From the NCBI GenBank assembly GCA_964017155.1, contig OZ024865.1, forward strand, positions 22,240,611 to 22,304,610: a stretch of DNA of 64,000 nt. The letters are read 5' to 3'. A program made the position numbers and the translations under genes. Source of the stretch: Oasisia sp. SBJ-2009 (taxonomy: Eukaryota; Annelida; Polychaeta; Sabellida; Siboglinidae). Shown piece by piece: positions 13,448 to 26,489 of the stretch. Under the pieces are notes generated by a model. That model had not been told where the DNA came from and did no database searches. It was given only the letters and a program-made list of their open reading frames with translations. Each line of letters begins with the position of its first letter. The stretch's first letter is position 1.

Positions 13448-14935
13448 CCTCCCCACTTTACCCAACCTCCGCACTCCATCCAACCTCCGAACTCCACCCA
13501 ACCTCCGCATTCCAACGAACTTCCGCACTCCACCGAACCTCCGCACTCCACCCAACTTCTGCACTCCACCCAACTTCTGGACTCCACCCAAATTCCGCAA
13601 TCCACCCAACCTCCGCACTCCACCCAACCTCCGCACTCCACCCAACCTCCGCACTCCACCCAAATTCCGCACTCCACCCAACCTCCCCACTCCACCCAAC
13701 CTCCCCACTGCACCCAACCTCCCAACTCCACCCAGCCTCCCCACTCCACCCAACTTCCCCACTGCCCCCAACCTCTCCACTGCACCCAACCTCCCCACTC
13801 CTCCCAACCTCCCCACTCCACCCAACCTCCCCACTTCACCCAACCTCCCCAATCCACCAAACCTCCCCACTCCACCCAACCTCCGCACTCCACTATACCT
13901 CCCACTCCACACAACCTCCCCACTGCACCCAACCTCCCCACTTCACTCAACCTCTCCACTCCACCCAACCTCCCCACTTCACCCAACCTCCCCACTTCAC
14001 CCAACCTCCCCACTCCACCCAACCTCCCCACTTCACCCAACCTCCCCACTCCATCCTACCTCCCCACTTCACCCAACCTCCGCACTCCACACTACCTCCC
14101 CACTTGACCCAACCTCCCCACTCCAACCAACCTCCCCACTTCACCCAATCTCCGCACTCCATCCAACCTCCGCACTCCACCCAACCTCCGCACTCCAACG
14201 AACTTCCGCACTCCACCCAACCTCCGCACTCCACCCAACTTCCGCACTCCATCAAACCTCCCCACTCCACCCAACCTCCCCACTTCACCCAACCTCCCCA
14301 ATCCACCAAACCTCCCCACTCCACCCAAACTCCGCACTCCACTATACCTCACACTCCTTCCAAACTCCCCACTGCACCCAACCTCCCCACTTCACCCAAC
14401 CTCCTCACTCCATCCTACCTCCCCACTTCACCCAACCTCCGCACTCCATCCAACCTCCGAACTCCACCCAACCTCCGCACTCCACCCAACTTCCGCAATC
14501 CACCCAACCTCCGCACTCCATCCAACCTCCGCACTCCACCCAAGTTCCGCACTCCCCCCAACCTCCCCACTCCACCCAACCTCCCCACTCCACCCAACCT
14601 CCCCACTCCACCCAGCCCCCCCCCACTCCACCCAACTTCCCCACTGCCCCCAACCTCTCCACTGCACCCAACCTCCCCACTCCTCCCAACCTCCCCGCTC
14701 CACCCAACCTCCCCACTTCACCCAACCTCCCCAATCCACCAAACCTCCCCACTGCACCCAACCTCCGCACTCCACTATACTTCCCACTCCACACAACCTC
14801 CCCACTGCATCCAACCTCCCCACTTCACCCAACCTCCCCACTCCACCCAACCTCCCCACTTCACCCAACCTCCCCACTTCACCCAACCTCCCCAATCCAC
14901 CAAACCTCCCCACTCCACGCAACCTCCGCACTCCA

Positions 14936-16819
14936 CTATACCTCCCACTCCACACAACCTCCCCACTGCACCCAACCTCCCCACTTCACCCAACCTCCCC
15001 ACTCCACCCAACCTCCCCACTTCACCTAACCTCCCCACTCCATCCTACCTCCCCACTTCACCCAACCTCCGCACTCCATCCAACCTCCGAACTCCACCCA
15101 ACCTCCGCACTCCAACGATCTTCCGCACTCCACCCAACCTCCGCACTCCACCCAACTTCTGCACTCCACCCAACTTCTGGACTCCACCCAAATTCCGCAA
15201 TCCACCCAACCTCCGCACTCCACCCAACCTCCGCACTCCACCCAAATTCCGCACTCCACCCAACCTCCCCACTCCACCCAACCTCCCCACTGCACCCAAC
15301 CTCCCTACTCCACCCAGCCTCCCCACTCCACCCAACTTTCCCACTGCCCCCAACCTCCCCACTGCACCCAACCTCCGCACTCCACTATACGTCCCACTCA
15401 ACACAACCTCCACACTGCATCCAACCTCCCCACTCCTCCCAACCTCCCCACTCCACCCTACCTCCCCACTTCACCCAACCTCCCCAATCCACCAAACCTC
15501 CCCACTCCACCCAACCTCCGCACTCCACTATACCTCCCACTCCACACAACCTCCCCACTGCACCCAACCTCCCCACTTCACTAAAACCTCCCCACTCCAC
15601 CCAACCTCCCCACTTCACCCAACCTCCCCACTTCACCCAACCTACCCAATCCACCCAACCTCCCCACTCCACCCAACCTCCCCACTCCACTATTCCTGCA
15701 CACTTCACCCTACCTACCCACTCCACCCAATATCTGCAATCAATCCAACTTCCGCACTACACCCAAATTCCGCACTCCATCCAACCTCCCCACTCCACCC
15801 AACCTCCCAACTGCACCCAACCTCCCCACTCCACCCAAGTTCCGCACTCCCCCCAACCTCCCCACTCCACCCAACCTCCCCAATCCACCAAACCTCCCCA
15901 CTGCACCCAACCTCCGCACTCCACTATACTTCCCACTCAATACAACCTCCCCACTGCATCCAACCTCCCCACTTCACCCAACCTCCCCACTCCACCCAAC
16001 CTCCCCACTTCACCTAACCTCCCCACTCCATCCTACCTCCCCACCTCACCCAACCTCCGCACTCCATCCAACCTCCGAACTCCACCCAACCTCCGCACTC
16101 CAACGATCTTCCGCACTCCACCCAACCTCCGCACTCCACCCAACTTCTGCACTCCACCCAACTTCTGGACTCCACCCAAATTCCGCAATCCACCCAACCT
16201 CCGCACTCCACCCAACCTCCGCACTCCACCCAAATTCCGCACTCCACCCAACCTCCCCACTCCACCCAACCTCCCCACTGCACCCAACCTCCCTACTCCA
16301 CCCAGCCTCCCCACTCCACCCAACTTTCCCACTGCCCCCAACCTCCCCACTGCACCCAACCTCCGCACTCCACTATACTTCCCACTCAACACAACCTCCC
16401 CACTGCATCCAACCTCCCCACTCCTCCCAACCTCCCCACTCCACCCTACCTCCCCACTTCACCCAACCTCCCCAATCCACCAAACCTCCCCACTCCACCC
16501 AACCTCCGCACTCCACTATACCTCCCATTCCACACAACCTCCCCACTGCACCCAACCTCCCCACTTCACTCAACCTCCCCACTCCACCCAACCTCCCCAC
16601 TTCACCCAACCTCCCCACTTCACCCAACCTCCCCAATCCACCCAACCTCCCCACTCCACCCAACCTCCCCACTCCACTATTCCTGCACACTTCACCCTAC
16701 CTACCCACTCCACCCAATATCTGCAATCAATCCAACTTCCGCACTACACCCAAATTCCGCACTCCATCCAACCTCCCCACTCCACCCAACCTCCCAACTG
16801 CACCCAACCTCCCCACTTC
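14936..16819. repeat. Duplicate of the second 987/988-bp repeat
   Basis: This is the equivalent of 7551-9434 at offset 7,385, with CTATTCCTGC at 15,690 and 16,677 (987 bp apart). The third relative near 22.0-23.2 kb has lost 629 bp between the two halves and keeps only one CTATTCCTGC. Confidence 0.82.
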
Positions 16820-17657
16820 ACCCAACTTCCGCACTCCACCCAACTTCCGGACTCCACCCAAATTCCGCAATCCACCCAACCTCCGCACTCCATCCAACCT
16901 CCGCACTCCACCCAAGTTCCGCACTCCCCCCAACCTCCCCACTCCACCCAACCTCCCCACTCCACCCAACCTCCCCACTCCACCCAGCCCCCCCCCCCCC
17001 ACTCCACCCAACTTCCCCACTGCCCCCAACCTCTCCACTGCACCCAACCTCCCCACTCCTCCCAACCTCCCCGCTCCACCCAACCTCCCCACTTCACCCA
17101 ACCTCCCCAATCCACCAAACCTCCCCACTGCACCCAACCTCCGCACTCCACTATACTTCCCACTCAACACAACCTCCCCACTGCATCCAACCTCCCCACT
17201 TCACCCAACCTCCCCACTCCACCCAACCTCCCCACTTCACCCAACCTCCCCACTTCACCCAACCTCCCCAATCCACCAAACCTCCCCACTCCACCCAACC
17301 TCCGCACTCCACTATACTTCCCACTCAACACAACCTCCCCACTGCATCCAACCTCCCCACTTCCCCTAACCTCCCCACTCCATCCTACCTCCCCACTTCA
17401 CCCAACCTCCGCACTCCATCCAACCTCCGAACTCCACCCAACCTCCGCACTCCAACGAACTTCCGCACTCCACCCAACCTCCGCACTCCACCCAACTTCT
17501 GCACTCCACCCAACTTCTGGACTCCACCCAAATTCCGCACTCCACCCAACCTCCCCACTCCACCCAACCTCCCCACTCCACCCAACCTCCCAACTCCACC
17601 CAGCCTCCCCACTCCACCCAACTTCCCCACTGCCCCCAACCTCTCCACTGCACCCAA

Positions 17658-20400
17658 CCTCCCCACTCCTCCCAACCTCCCCACTCCACCCAACCTCCCC
17701 ACTTCACCCAACCTCCCCAATCCACCAAACCTCCCCACTCCACCCAACCTCTGCACTCCACTATACCTCCCACTCCACACAACCTCCCCACTGCACCCAA
17801 CCTCCCCACTTCACCCAACCTCCCCACTTCACCCAACCTCCCCAATCCACCAAACCTCCCCACTCCACCCAACTTCCGCACTCCACTATACCTCCCAATC
17901 CACACAACCTCCCCACTGCACCCAACCTCCCCACTCCACACTACCTCCCCACTTCACCCAACCTCCCCACTCCAACCAACCTCCCCACTTCACCCAAGCT
18001 CCGCACTCCATCCAACCTCCGCACTCCACCCAACCTCCGCACTCCAACGAACTTCCGCACTCCACCCAACCTCAGCACTCCACCCAACTTCCGCACTCCA
18101 TCAAACCTCCCCACTCCACCGAACCTCCCCACTTCACCCAACCTCCCCAATCCACCAAACCTCCCCACTCCACCCAAACTCCGCACTCCACTATACCTCA
18201 CACTCCTTCCAAACTCCCCACTGCACCCAACCTCCCCACTTCACCCAACCTCCTCACTCCATCCTACCTCCCCACTTCACCCAACCCCCGCACTCCATCC
18301 AACCTCCGAACTCCACCCAACCTCCGCACTCCACCCAACGTCCGCACTCCACCCAACTTCCGGACTCCACCCAAATTCCGCAATCCACCCAACCTCCGCA
18401 CTCCATCCAACCTCCGCACTCCACCCAAGTTCCGCACTCCCCCCAACCTCCCCACCCCACCCAACCTCCCCACTCCACCCAACCTCCCCACTCCACCCAG
18501 CCCCCCCCCCCACTCCACCCAACTTCCCCACTGCCCACAACCTCTCCACTGCACCCAACCTCCCAACTCCTCCCAACCTCCCCGCTCCACCCAACCTCCC
18601 CACTTCACCCAACCTCCCCAATCCACCAAACCTCCCTACTGCACCCAACCTCCGCACTCCACTATACTTCCCACTCAATACAACCTCCCCACTGCATCCA
18701 ACCTCCCCACTTCACCCAACCTCCCCACTCCACCCAACCTCCCCACTTCACTCAACCTCCCCACTTCACCCAACCTCCCCAATCCACCAAACCTCCCCAC
18801 TCCACCCAACCTCCGCACTCCACTATACCTCCCACTCCACACAACCTCCCCACTGCACCCAACCTCCCCACTTCACCCAACCTCCCCACTCCACCCAACC
18901 TCCCCACTTCACCTAACCTCCCCACTCCATCCTACCTCCCCACTTTACCCAACCTCCGCACTCCATCCAACCTCCGAACTCCACCCAACCTCCGCACTCC
19001 AACGAACTTCCGCACTCCACCCAACCTCCGCACTCCACCCAACTTCTGCACTCCACCCAACTTCTGGACTCCACCCAAATTCCGCAATCCACCCAACCTC
19101 CGCACTCCACCCAACCTCCGCACTCCACCCAAATTCCGCACTCCACCCAACCTCCCCACTCCACCCAACCTCCCCACTGCACCCAACCTCCCAACTCCAC
19201 CCAGCCTCCCCACTCCACCCAACTTCCCCACTGCCCCCAACCTCTCCACTGCACCCAACCTCCCCACTCCTCCCAACCTCCCCACTCCACCCAACCTCCC
19301 CACTTCACCCAACCTCCCCAATCCACCAAACCTCCCCACTCCACCCAACCTCCGCACTCCACTATACCTCCCACTCCACACAACCTCCCCACTGCACCCA
19401 ACCTCCCCACTTCACTCAACTTCCCCACTCCACCCAACCTCCCCACTTCACCCAACCTCCCCACTTCACCCAACCTCCCCACTCCACCCAACCTCCCCAC
19501 TTCACCCAACCTCCCCACTCCATCCTACCTCCCCACTTCACCCAACCTCCGCACTCCATCCAACCTCCGAACTCCAACGAACCTCCGCACTCCACCCAAC
19601 TTCTGCACTCCACCCAACTTCAGGACTCCACCCAAATTCCGCAATCCACCCAACCTTCGCACTCCACCCAACCTCCGCACTCCACCCAAATTCAGCACTC
19701 CACCCAACCTCCCCACTCCACCCAACCTCCCCACTCCACCCAACCTCCCAACTCCACCCAGCCTCCCCACTCCACCCAACTTCCCCACTGCCCCCAACCT
19801 CTCCACTGCACCCAACCTCCCCACTCCTCCCAACCTCCCCACTCCACCCAACCTCCCCACTTCACCCAACCTCCCCAATCCACCAAACCTCCCCACTCCA
19901 CCCAACCTCCGCACTCCACTATACCTCCCACTCCACACAACCTCCCCACTGCACCCAACCTCCCCACTTCACCCAACCTCCCCACTCCATCCAACCTCCG
20001 AACTCCAAAGAACCTCCGCACTCCACCCAACTTCTGCACTCCACCCAACTTCAGGACTCCACCCAAATTCCGCACTCCACCCAACCTCCCCACTCCACCC
20101 AACCTCCCCACTCCACCCAACCTCCCAACTCCACCCAGCCTCCCCACTCCACCCAACTTCCCCACGGCCCCCAACCTCTCCACTGCACCCAACCTCCCCA
20201 CTCCTCCCAACCTCCCCACTCCACCCAACCTCCCCACTTCACCCAACCTCCCCAATCCACCAAACCTCCCCACTCCACCCAACCTCCGCACTCCACTATA
20301 CCTCCCACTCAACACAACCTCCCCACTGCACCCAACCTCCCCACTTCACTCAACCTCCCCACTCCACCCAACCTCCCCACTTCACCCAACCTCCCCACTT
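17658..20400. repeat. Block related to 1.2-3.4 kb and to 27.7-29.7 kb
   Basis: About 17.8-20.05 kb matches the left mosaic at offsets near 16.6 kb. About 17.66-19.77 kb matches 27.68-29.75 kb at offsets of 10,020 then 9,983. It carries a C11 locus at 18,501-18,511 and the rare CCCAACGTCCGC variant near 18,348, which is otherwise at about 1,693 and 28,323 only. Confidence 0.75.
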
Positions 20401-20403
20401 CAC

Positions 20404-23400
20404 CTAACCTCCCCACTCCATCCTACCTCCCCACTTTACCCAACCTCCGCACTCCATCCAACCTCCGAACTCCACCCAACCTCCGCATTCCAACGAACTT
20501 CCGCACTCCACCGAACCTCCGCACTCCACCCAACTTCTGCACTCCACCCAACTTCTGGACTCCACCCAAATTCCGCAATCCACCCAACCTCCGCACTCCA
20601 CCCAACCTCCGCACTCCACCCAACCTCCGCACTCCACCCAAATTCCGCACTCCACCCAACCTCCCCACTCCACCCAACCTCCCCACTGCACCCAACCTCC
20701 CAACTCCACCCAGCCTCCCCACTCCACCCAACTTCCCCACTGCCCCCAACCTCTCCACTGCACCCAACCTCCCCACTCCTCCCAACCTCCCCACTCCACC
20801 CAACCTCCCCACTTCACCCAACCTCCCCAATCCACCAAACCTCCCCACTCCACCCAACCTCCGCACTCCACTATACCTCCCACTCCACACAACCTCCCCA
20901 CTGCACCCAACCTCCCCACTTCACTCAACCTCTCCACTCCACCCAACCTCCCCACTTCACCCAACCTCCCCACTTCACCCAACCTCCCCACTCCACCCAA
21001 CCTCCCCACTTCACCCAACCTCCCCACTCCATCCTACCTCCCCACTTCACCCAACCTCCGCACTCCACACTACCTCCCCACTTGACCCAACCTCCCCACT
21101 CCAACCAACCTCCCCACTTCACCCAATCTCCGCACTCCATCCAACCTCCGCACTCCACCCAACCTCCGCACTCCAACGAACTTCCGCACTCCACCCAACC
21201 TCCGCACTCCACCCAACTTCCGCACTCCATCAAACCTCCCCACTCCACCCAACCTCCCCACTTCACCCAACCTCCCCAATCCACCAAACCTCCCCACTCC
21301 ACCCAAACTCCGCACTCCACTATACCTCACACTCCTTCCAAACTCCCCACTGCACCCAACCTCCCCACTTCACCCAACCTCCTCACTCCATCCTACCTCC
21401 CCACTTCACCCAACCTCCGCACTCCATCCAACCTCCGAACTCCACCCAACCTCCGCACTCCACCCAACTTCCGCAATCCACCCAACCTCCGCACTCCATC
21501 CAACCTCCGCACTCCACCCAAGTTCCGCACTCCCCCCAACCTCCCCACTCCACCCAACCTCCCCACTCCACCCAACCTCCCCACTCCACCCAGCCCCCCC
21601 CCCCCCACTCCACCCAACTTCCCCACTGCCCCCAACCTCTCCACTGCACCCAACCTCCCCACTCCTCCCAACCTCCCCGCTCCACCCAACCTCCCCACTT
21701 CACCCAACCTCCCCAATCCACCAAACCTCCCCACTGCACCCAACCTCCGCACTCCACTATACTTCCCACTCCACACAACCTCCCCACTGCATCCAACCTC
21801 CCCACTTCACCCAACCTCCCCACTCCACCCAACCTCCCCACTTCACCCAACCTCCCCACTTCACCCAACCTCCCCAATCCACCAAACCTCCCCACTCCAC
21901 CCAACCTCCGCACTCCACTATACCTCCCACTCCACACAACCTCCCCACTGCACCCAACCTCCCCACTTCACCCAACCTCCCCACTCCACCCAACCTCCCC
22001 ACTTCACCTAACCTCCCCACTCCATCCTAGCTCCCCACTTCACCCAACCTCCGCACTCCATCCAACCTCCGAACTCCACCCAACCTCCGCACTCCAACGA
22101 TCTTCCGCACTCCACCCAACCTCCGCACTCCACCCAACTTCTGCACTCCACCCAACTTCTGGACTCCACCCAAATTCCGCAATCCACCCAACCTCCGCAC
22201 TCCACCCAACCTCCGCACTCCACCCAAATTCCGCACTCCACCCAACCTCCCCACTCCACCCAACCTCCCCACTGCACCCAACCTCCCTACTCCACCCAGC
22301 CTCCCCACTCCACCCAACTTTCCCACTGCCCCCAACCTCCCCACTGCACCCAACCTCCGCACTCCACTATACTTCCCACTCAACACAACCTCCACACTGC
22401 ATCCAACCTCCCCACTCCTCCCAACCTCCCCACTCCACCCTACCTCCCCACTTCACCCAACCTCCCCAATCCACCAAACCTCCCCACTCCACCCAACCTC
22501 CGCACTCCACTATACCTCCCACTCCACACAACCTCCCCACTGCACCCAACCTCCCCACTTCACTAAAACCTCCCCACTCCACCCAACCTCCCCACTTCAC
22601 CCAACCTCCCCACTTCACCCAACCTACCCAATCCACCCAACCTCCCCACTCCACCCAGCCTCCCCACTCCACCCAACTTTCCCACTGCCCCCAACCTCCC
22701 CACTGCACCCAACCTCCGCACTCCACTATACTTCCCACTCAACACAACCTCCCCACTGCATCCAACCTCCCCACTCCTCCCAACCTCCCCACTCCACCCT
22801 ACCTCCCCACTTCACCCAACCTCCCCAATCCACCAAACCTCCCCACTCCACCCAACCTCCGCACTCCACTATACCTCCCATTCCACACAACCTCCCCACT
22901 GCACCCAACCTCCCCACTTCACTCAACCTCCCCACTCCACCCAACCTCCCCACTTCACCCAACCTCCCCACTTCACCCAACCTCCCCAATCCACCCAACC
23001 TCCCCACTCCACCCAACCTCCCCACTCCACTATTCCTGCACACTTCACCCTACCTACCCACTCCACCCAATATCTGCAATCAATCCAACTTCCGCACTAC
23101 ACCCAAATTCCGCACTCCATCCAACCTCCCCACTCCACCCAACCTCCCAACTGCACCCAACCTCCCCACTTCACCCAACTTCCGCACTCCACCCAACTTC
23201 CGGACTCCACCCAAATTCCGCAATCCACCCAACCTCCGCACTCCATCCAACCTCCGCACTCCACCCAAGTTCCGCACTCCCCCCAACCTCCCCACTCCAC
23301 CCAACCTCCCCACTCCACCCAACCTCCCCACTCCACCCAGCCCCCCCCCCCCCACTCCACCCAACTTCCCCACTGCCCCCAACCTCTCCACTGCACCCAA

Positions 23401-24330
23401 CCTCCCCACTCCTCCCAACCTCCCCGCTCCACCCAACCTCCCCACTTCACCCAACCTCCCCAATCCACCAAACCTCCCCACTGCACCCAACCTCCGCACT
23501 CCACTATACTTCCCACTCAACACAACCTCCCCACTGCATCCAACCTCCCCACTTCCCCTAACCTCCCCACTCCATCCTACCTCCCCACTTCACCCAACCT
23601 CCGCACTCCATCCAACCTCCGAACTCCACCCAACCTCCGCACTCCAACGAACTTCCGCACTCCACCCAACCTCCGCACTCCACCCAACTTCTGCACTCCA
23701 CCCAACTTCTGGACTCCACCCAAATTCCGCACTCCACCCAACCTCCCCACTCCACCCAACCTCCCCACTCCACCCAACCTCCCAACTCCACCCAGCCTCC
23801 CCACTCCACCCAACTTCCCCACTGCCCCCAACCTCTCCACTGCACCCAACCTCCCCACTCCTCCCAACCTCCCAACTCCACCCAACCTCCCCACTTCACC
23901 CAACCTCCCCAATCCACCAAACCTCCCCACTCCACCCAACCTCTGCACTCCACTATACCTCCCACTCCACACAACCTCCCCACTGCACCCAACCTCCCCA
24001 CTTCACCCAACCTCCCCACTTCACCCAACCTCCCCAATCCACCAAACCTCCCCACTCCACCCAACTTCCGCACTCCACTATACCTCCCAATCCACACAAC
24101 CTCCCCACTGCACCCAACCTCCCCACTCCACACTACCTCCCCACTTCACCCAACCTCCCCACTCCAACCAACCTCCCCACTTCACCCAAGCTCCGCACTC
24201 CATCCAACCTCCGCACTCCACCCAACCTCCGCACTCCAACGAACTTCCGCACTCCACCCAACCTCAGCACTCCACCCAATTTCCGCACTCCATCAAACCT
24301 CCCCACTCCACCGAACCTCCCCACTTCACC
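20404..24330. repeat. Third, partial and internally deleted copy of the 7.4-kb material
   Basis: It matches about 13.43-18.13 kb with offset 6,978, then 6,982, 6,353 and 6,192. The offset drops are two deletions of 629 bp (35 units minus one base) and 161 bp (9 units minus one base), both in register with the monomer. The 629-bp deletion junction is near 22,655-22,660, where a CCCAGCC unit follows directly. The right edge is near 24,330, where a 4.3-kb-like block joins. Confidence 0.82.
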
Positions 24331-26470
24331 CAACCTCCCCACTCCATCCAACCTCCGAACTCCAAAGAACCTCCGCACTCCACCCAACTTCTGCACTCCA
24401 CCCAACTTCAGGACTCCACCCAAATTCCGCAATCCACCCAACCTCCGCACTCCACCCAACCTCCGCACTCCACCCAAATTCCGCACTCCACCCAACCTCC
24501 CCACTCCACCCAACCTCCCCACTCCACCCAACCTCCCAACTCCACCCAGCCTCCTCACTCCACCCAACTTCCCCACTGCCCCCAACCTCTCCACTGCACC
24601 CAACCTCCCCACTCCTCCCAACCTCCCCACTCCACCCAACCTCCCCACTTCACCCAACCTCCCCAATCCACCAAACCTCCCCACTCCACCCAACCTCCGC
24701 ACTCCACTATACCTCCCACTCCACACAACCTCCCCACTGCACCCAACCTCCCCACTTCACTCAACCTCCCCACTCCACCCAACCTCCCCACTTCACCCAA
24801 CCTCCCCACTTCACCCAACCTCCCCACTCCACCCAACCTCCCCACTTCACCCAACCTACCCACTCCATCCTACCTCCCCACTTCACCCAACCTCCGCACT
24901 CCACACTACCTCCCCACTTCACCAAACCTCCCCACTCCAACCAACCTCCCCACTTCACCCAACCTCCGCACTCCATCCAACCGCCGCACTCCACCCAACC
25001 TCCGCACTCCAACGAACTTCCGCACTCCACCCAACCTCCGCACTCCACCCAACTTCCGCACTCCATCAAACCTCCCCACTCCACCCAACCTCCCCACTTC
25101 ACCCAACCTCCCCAATCCACCAAACCTCCCCACTCTACCCAAACTCCGCACTCCACTATAACTCACACTCCTTCCAAACTCCCCACTGCACCCAACCTCC
25201 CCACTTCACCCAACCTCCTCACTCCATCCTACCTCCCCACTTCACCCAACCTCCGCACTCCATCCAACCTCCGAACTCCACCCAACCTCCGCACTCCACC
25301 CAACTTCCGCACTCCACCCAACTTCCGGACTCCACCCAAATTCCGCAATCCACCCAACCTCCGCACTCCATCCAACCTCCGCACTCCACCCAAGTTCCGC
25401 ACTCCCCCCAACCTCCCCACTCCACCCAACCTCCCCAATCCACCAAACCTCCCCACTGCACCCAACCTCCGCACTCCACTATACTTCCCACTCAATACAA
25501 CCTCCCCACTGCATCCAACCTCCCCACTTCACCCAACCTCCCCACTCCACCCAACCTCCCCACTTCACCCAACCTCCCCACTTCACCCAACCTCCCCAAT
25601 CCACCAAACCTCCCCACTCCACCCAACCTCCGCACTCCACTATACCTCCCACTCCACACAACCTCCCCACTGCACCCAACCTCCCCACTTCACCCAACCT
25701 CCCCACTCCACCCAACCTCCCCACTTCACCTAACCTCCCCACTCCATCCTACCTCCCCACTTTACCCAACCTCCGCACTCCATCCAACCTCCGAACTCCA
25801 CCCAACCTCCGCATTCCAACGAACTTCCGCACTCCACCGAACCTCCGCACTCCACCCAACTTCTGCACTCCACCCAACTTCTGGACTCCACCCAAATTCC
25901 GCAATCCACCCAACCTCCGCACTCCACCCAACCTCCGCACTCCACCCAACCTCCGCACTCCACCCAAATTCCGCACTCCACCCAACCTCCCCACTCCACC
26001 CAACCTCCCCACTCCACCCAACCTCCCAACTCCACCCAGCCTCCCCACTCCACCCAACTTCCCCACTGCCCCCAACCTCTCCACTGCACCCAACCTCCCC
26101 ACTCCTCCCAACCTCCCCACTCCACCCAACCTCCCCACTTCACCCAACCTCCCCAATCCACCAAACCTCCCCACTCCACCCAACCTCCGCACTCCACTAT
26201 ACCTCCCACTCCACACAACCTCCCCACTGCACCCAACCTCCCCACTTCACTCAACCTCCCCACTCCACCCAACCTCCCCACTTCACCCAACCTCCCCACT
26301 TCACCCAACCTCCCCACTCCACCCAACCTCCCCACTTCACCCAACCTCCCCACTCCATCCTACCTCCCCACTTCACCCAACCTCCGCACTCCACACTACC
26401 TCCCCACTTGACCCAACCTCCCCACTCCAACCAACCGCCCCACTTCACCCAACCTCCGCACTCCATCCAA
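24331..26470. repeat. Block matching 4.32-6.77 kb, lacking the 322-bp duplication
   Basis: Offset to 4.32-5.73 kb is 20,015 and to 6.04-6.6 kb is 19,693. The drop of 322 is the tandem duplication at 5415-6058, which exists here in single copy. It uses the CTATAACTCAC variant near 25,155, shared with about 5,141, 12,530 and 30,693. Confidence 0.82.
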
Positions 26471-26489
26471 CCGCCGCACTCCACCCAAC

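Larger units (their letters stand above)
10271..17657. repeat. 7.4-kb tandem segmental duplication, copy 2 (7,387 bp)
   Basis: This is a direct repeat of 2864-10,270. Private differences seen by eye include ACTCCATTCAACC near 10,751, a missing 18-bp unit near 11,540, CCACGCAACC near 14,917, and CACCTCACCC near 16,044. The right boundary is where 10,271 (CATCCTA monomer) and 17,658 (CTCCTCCCAA monomer) diverge. Rightward from 17,658 the sequence continues differently, so this copy is the last full one of the tandem pair. Confidence 0.9.
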
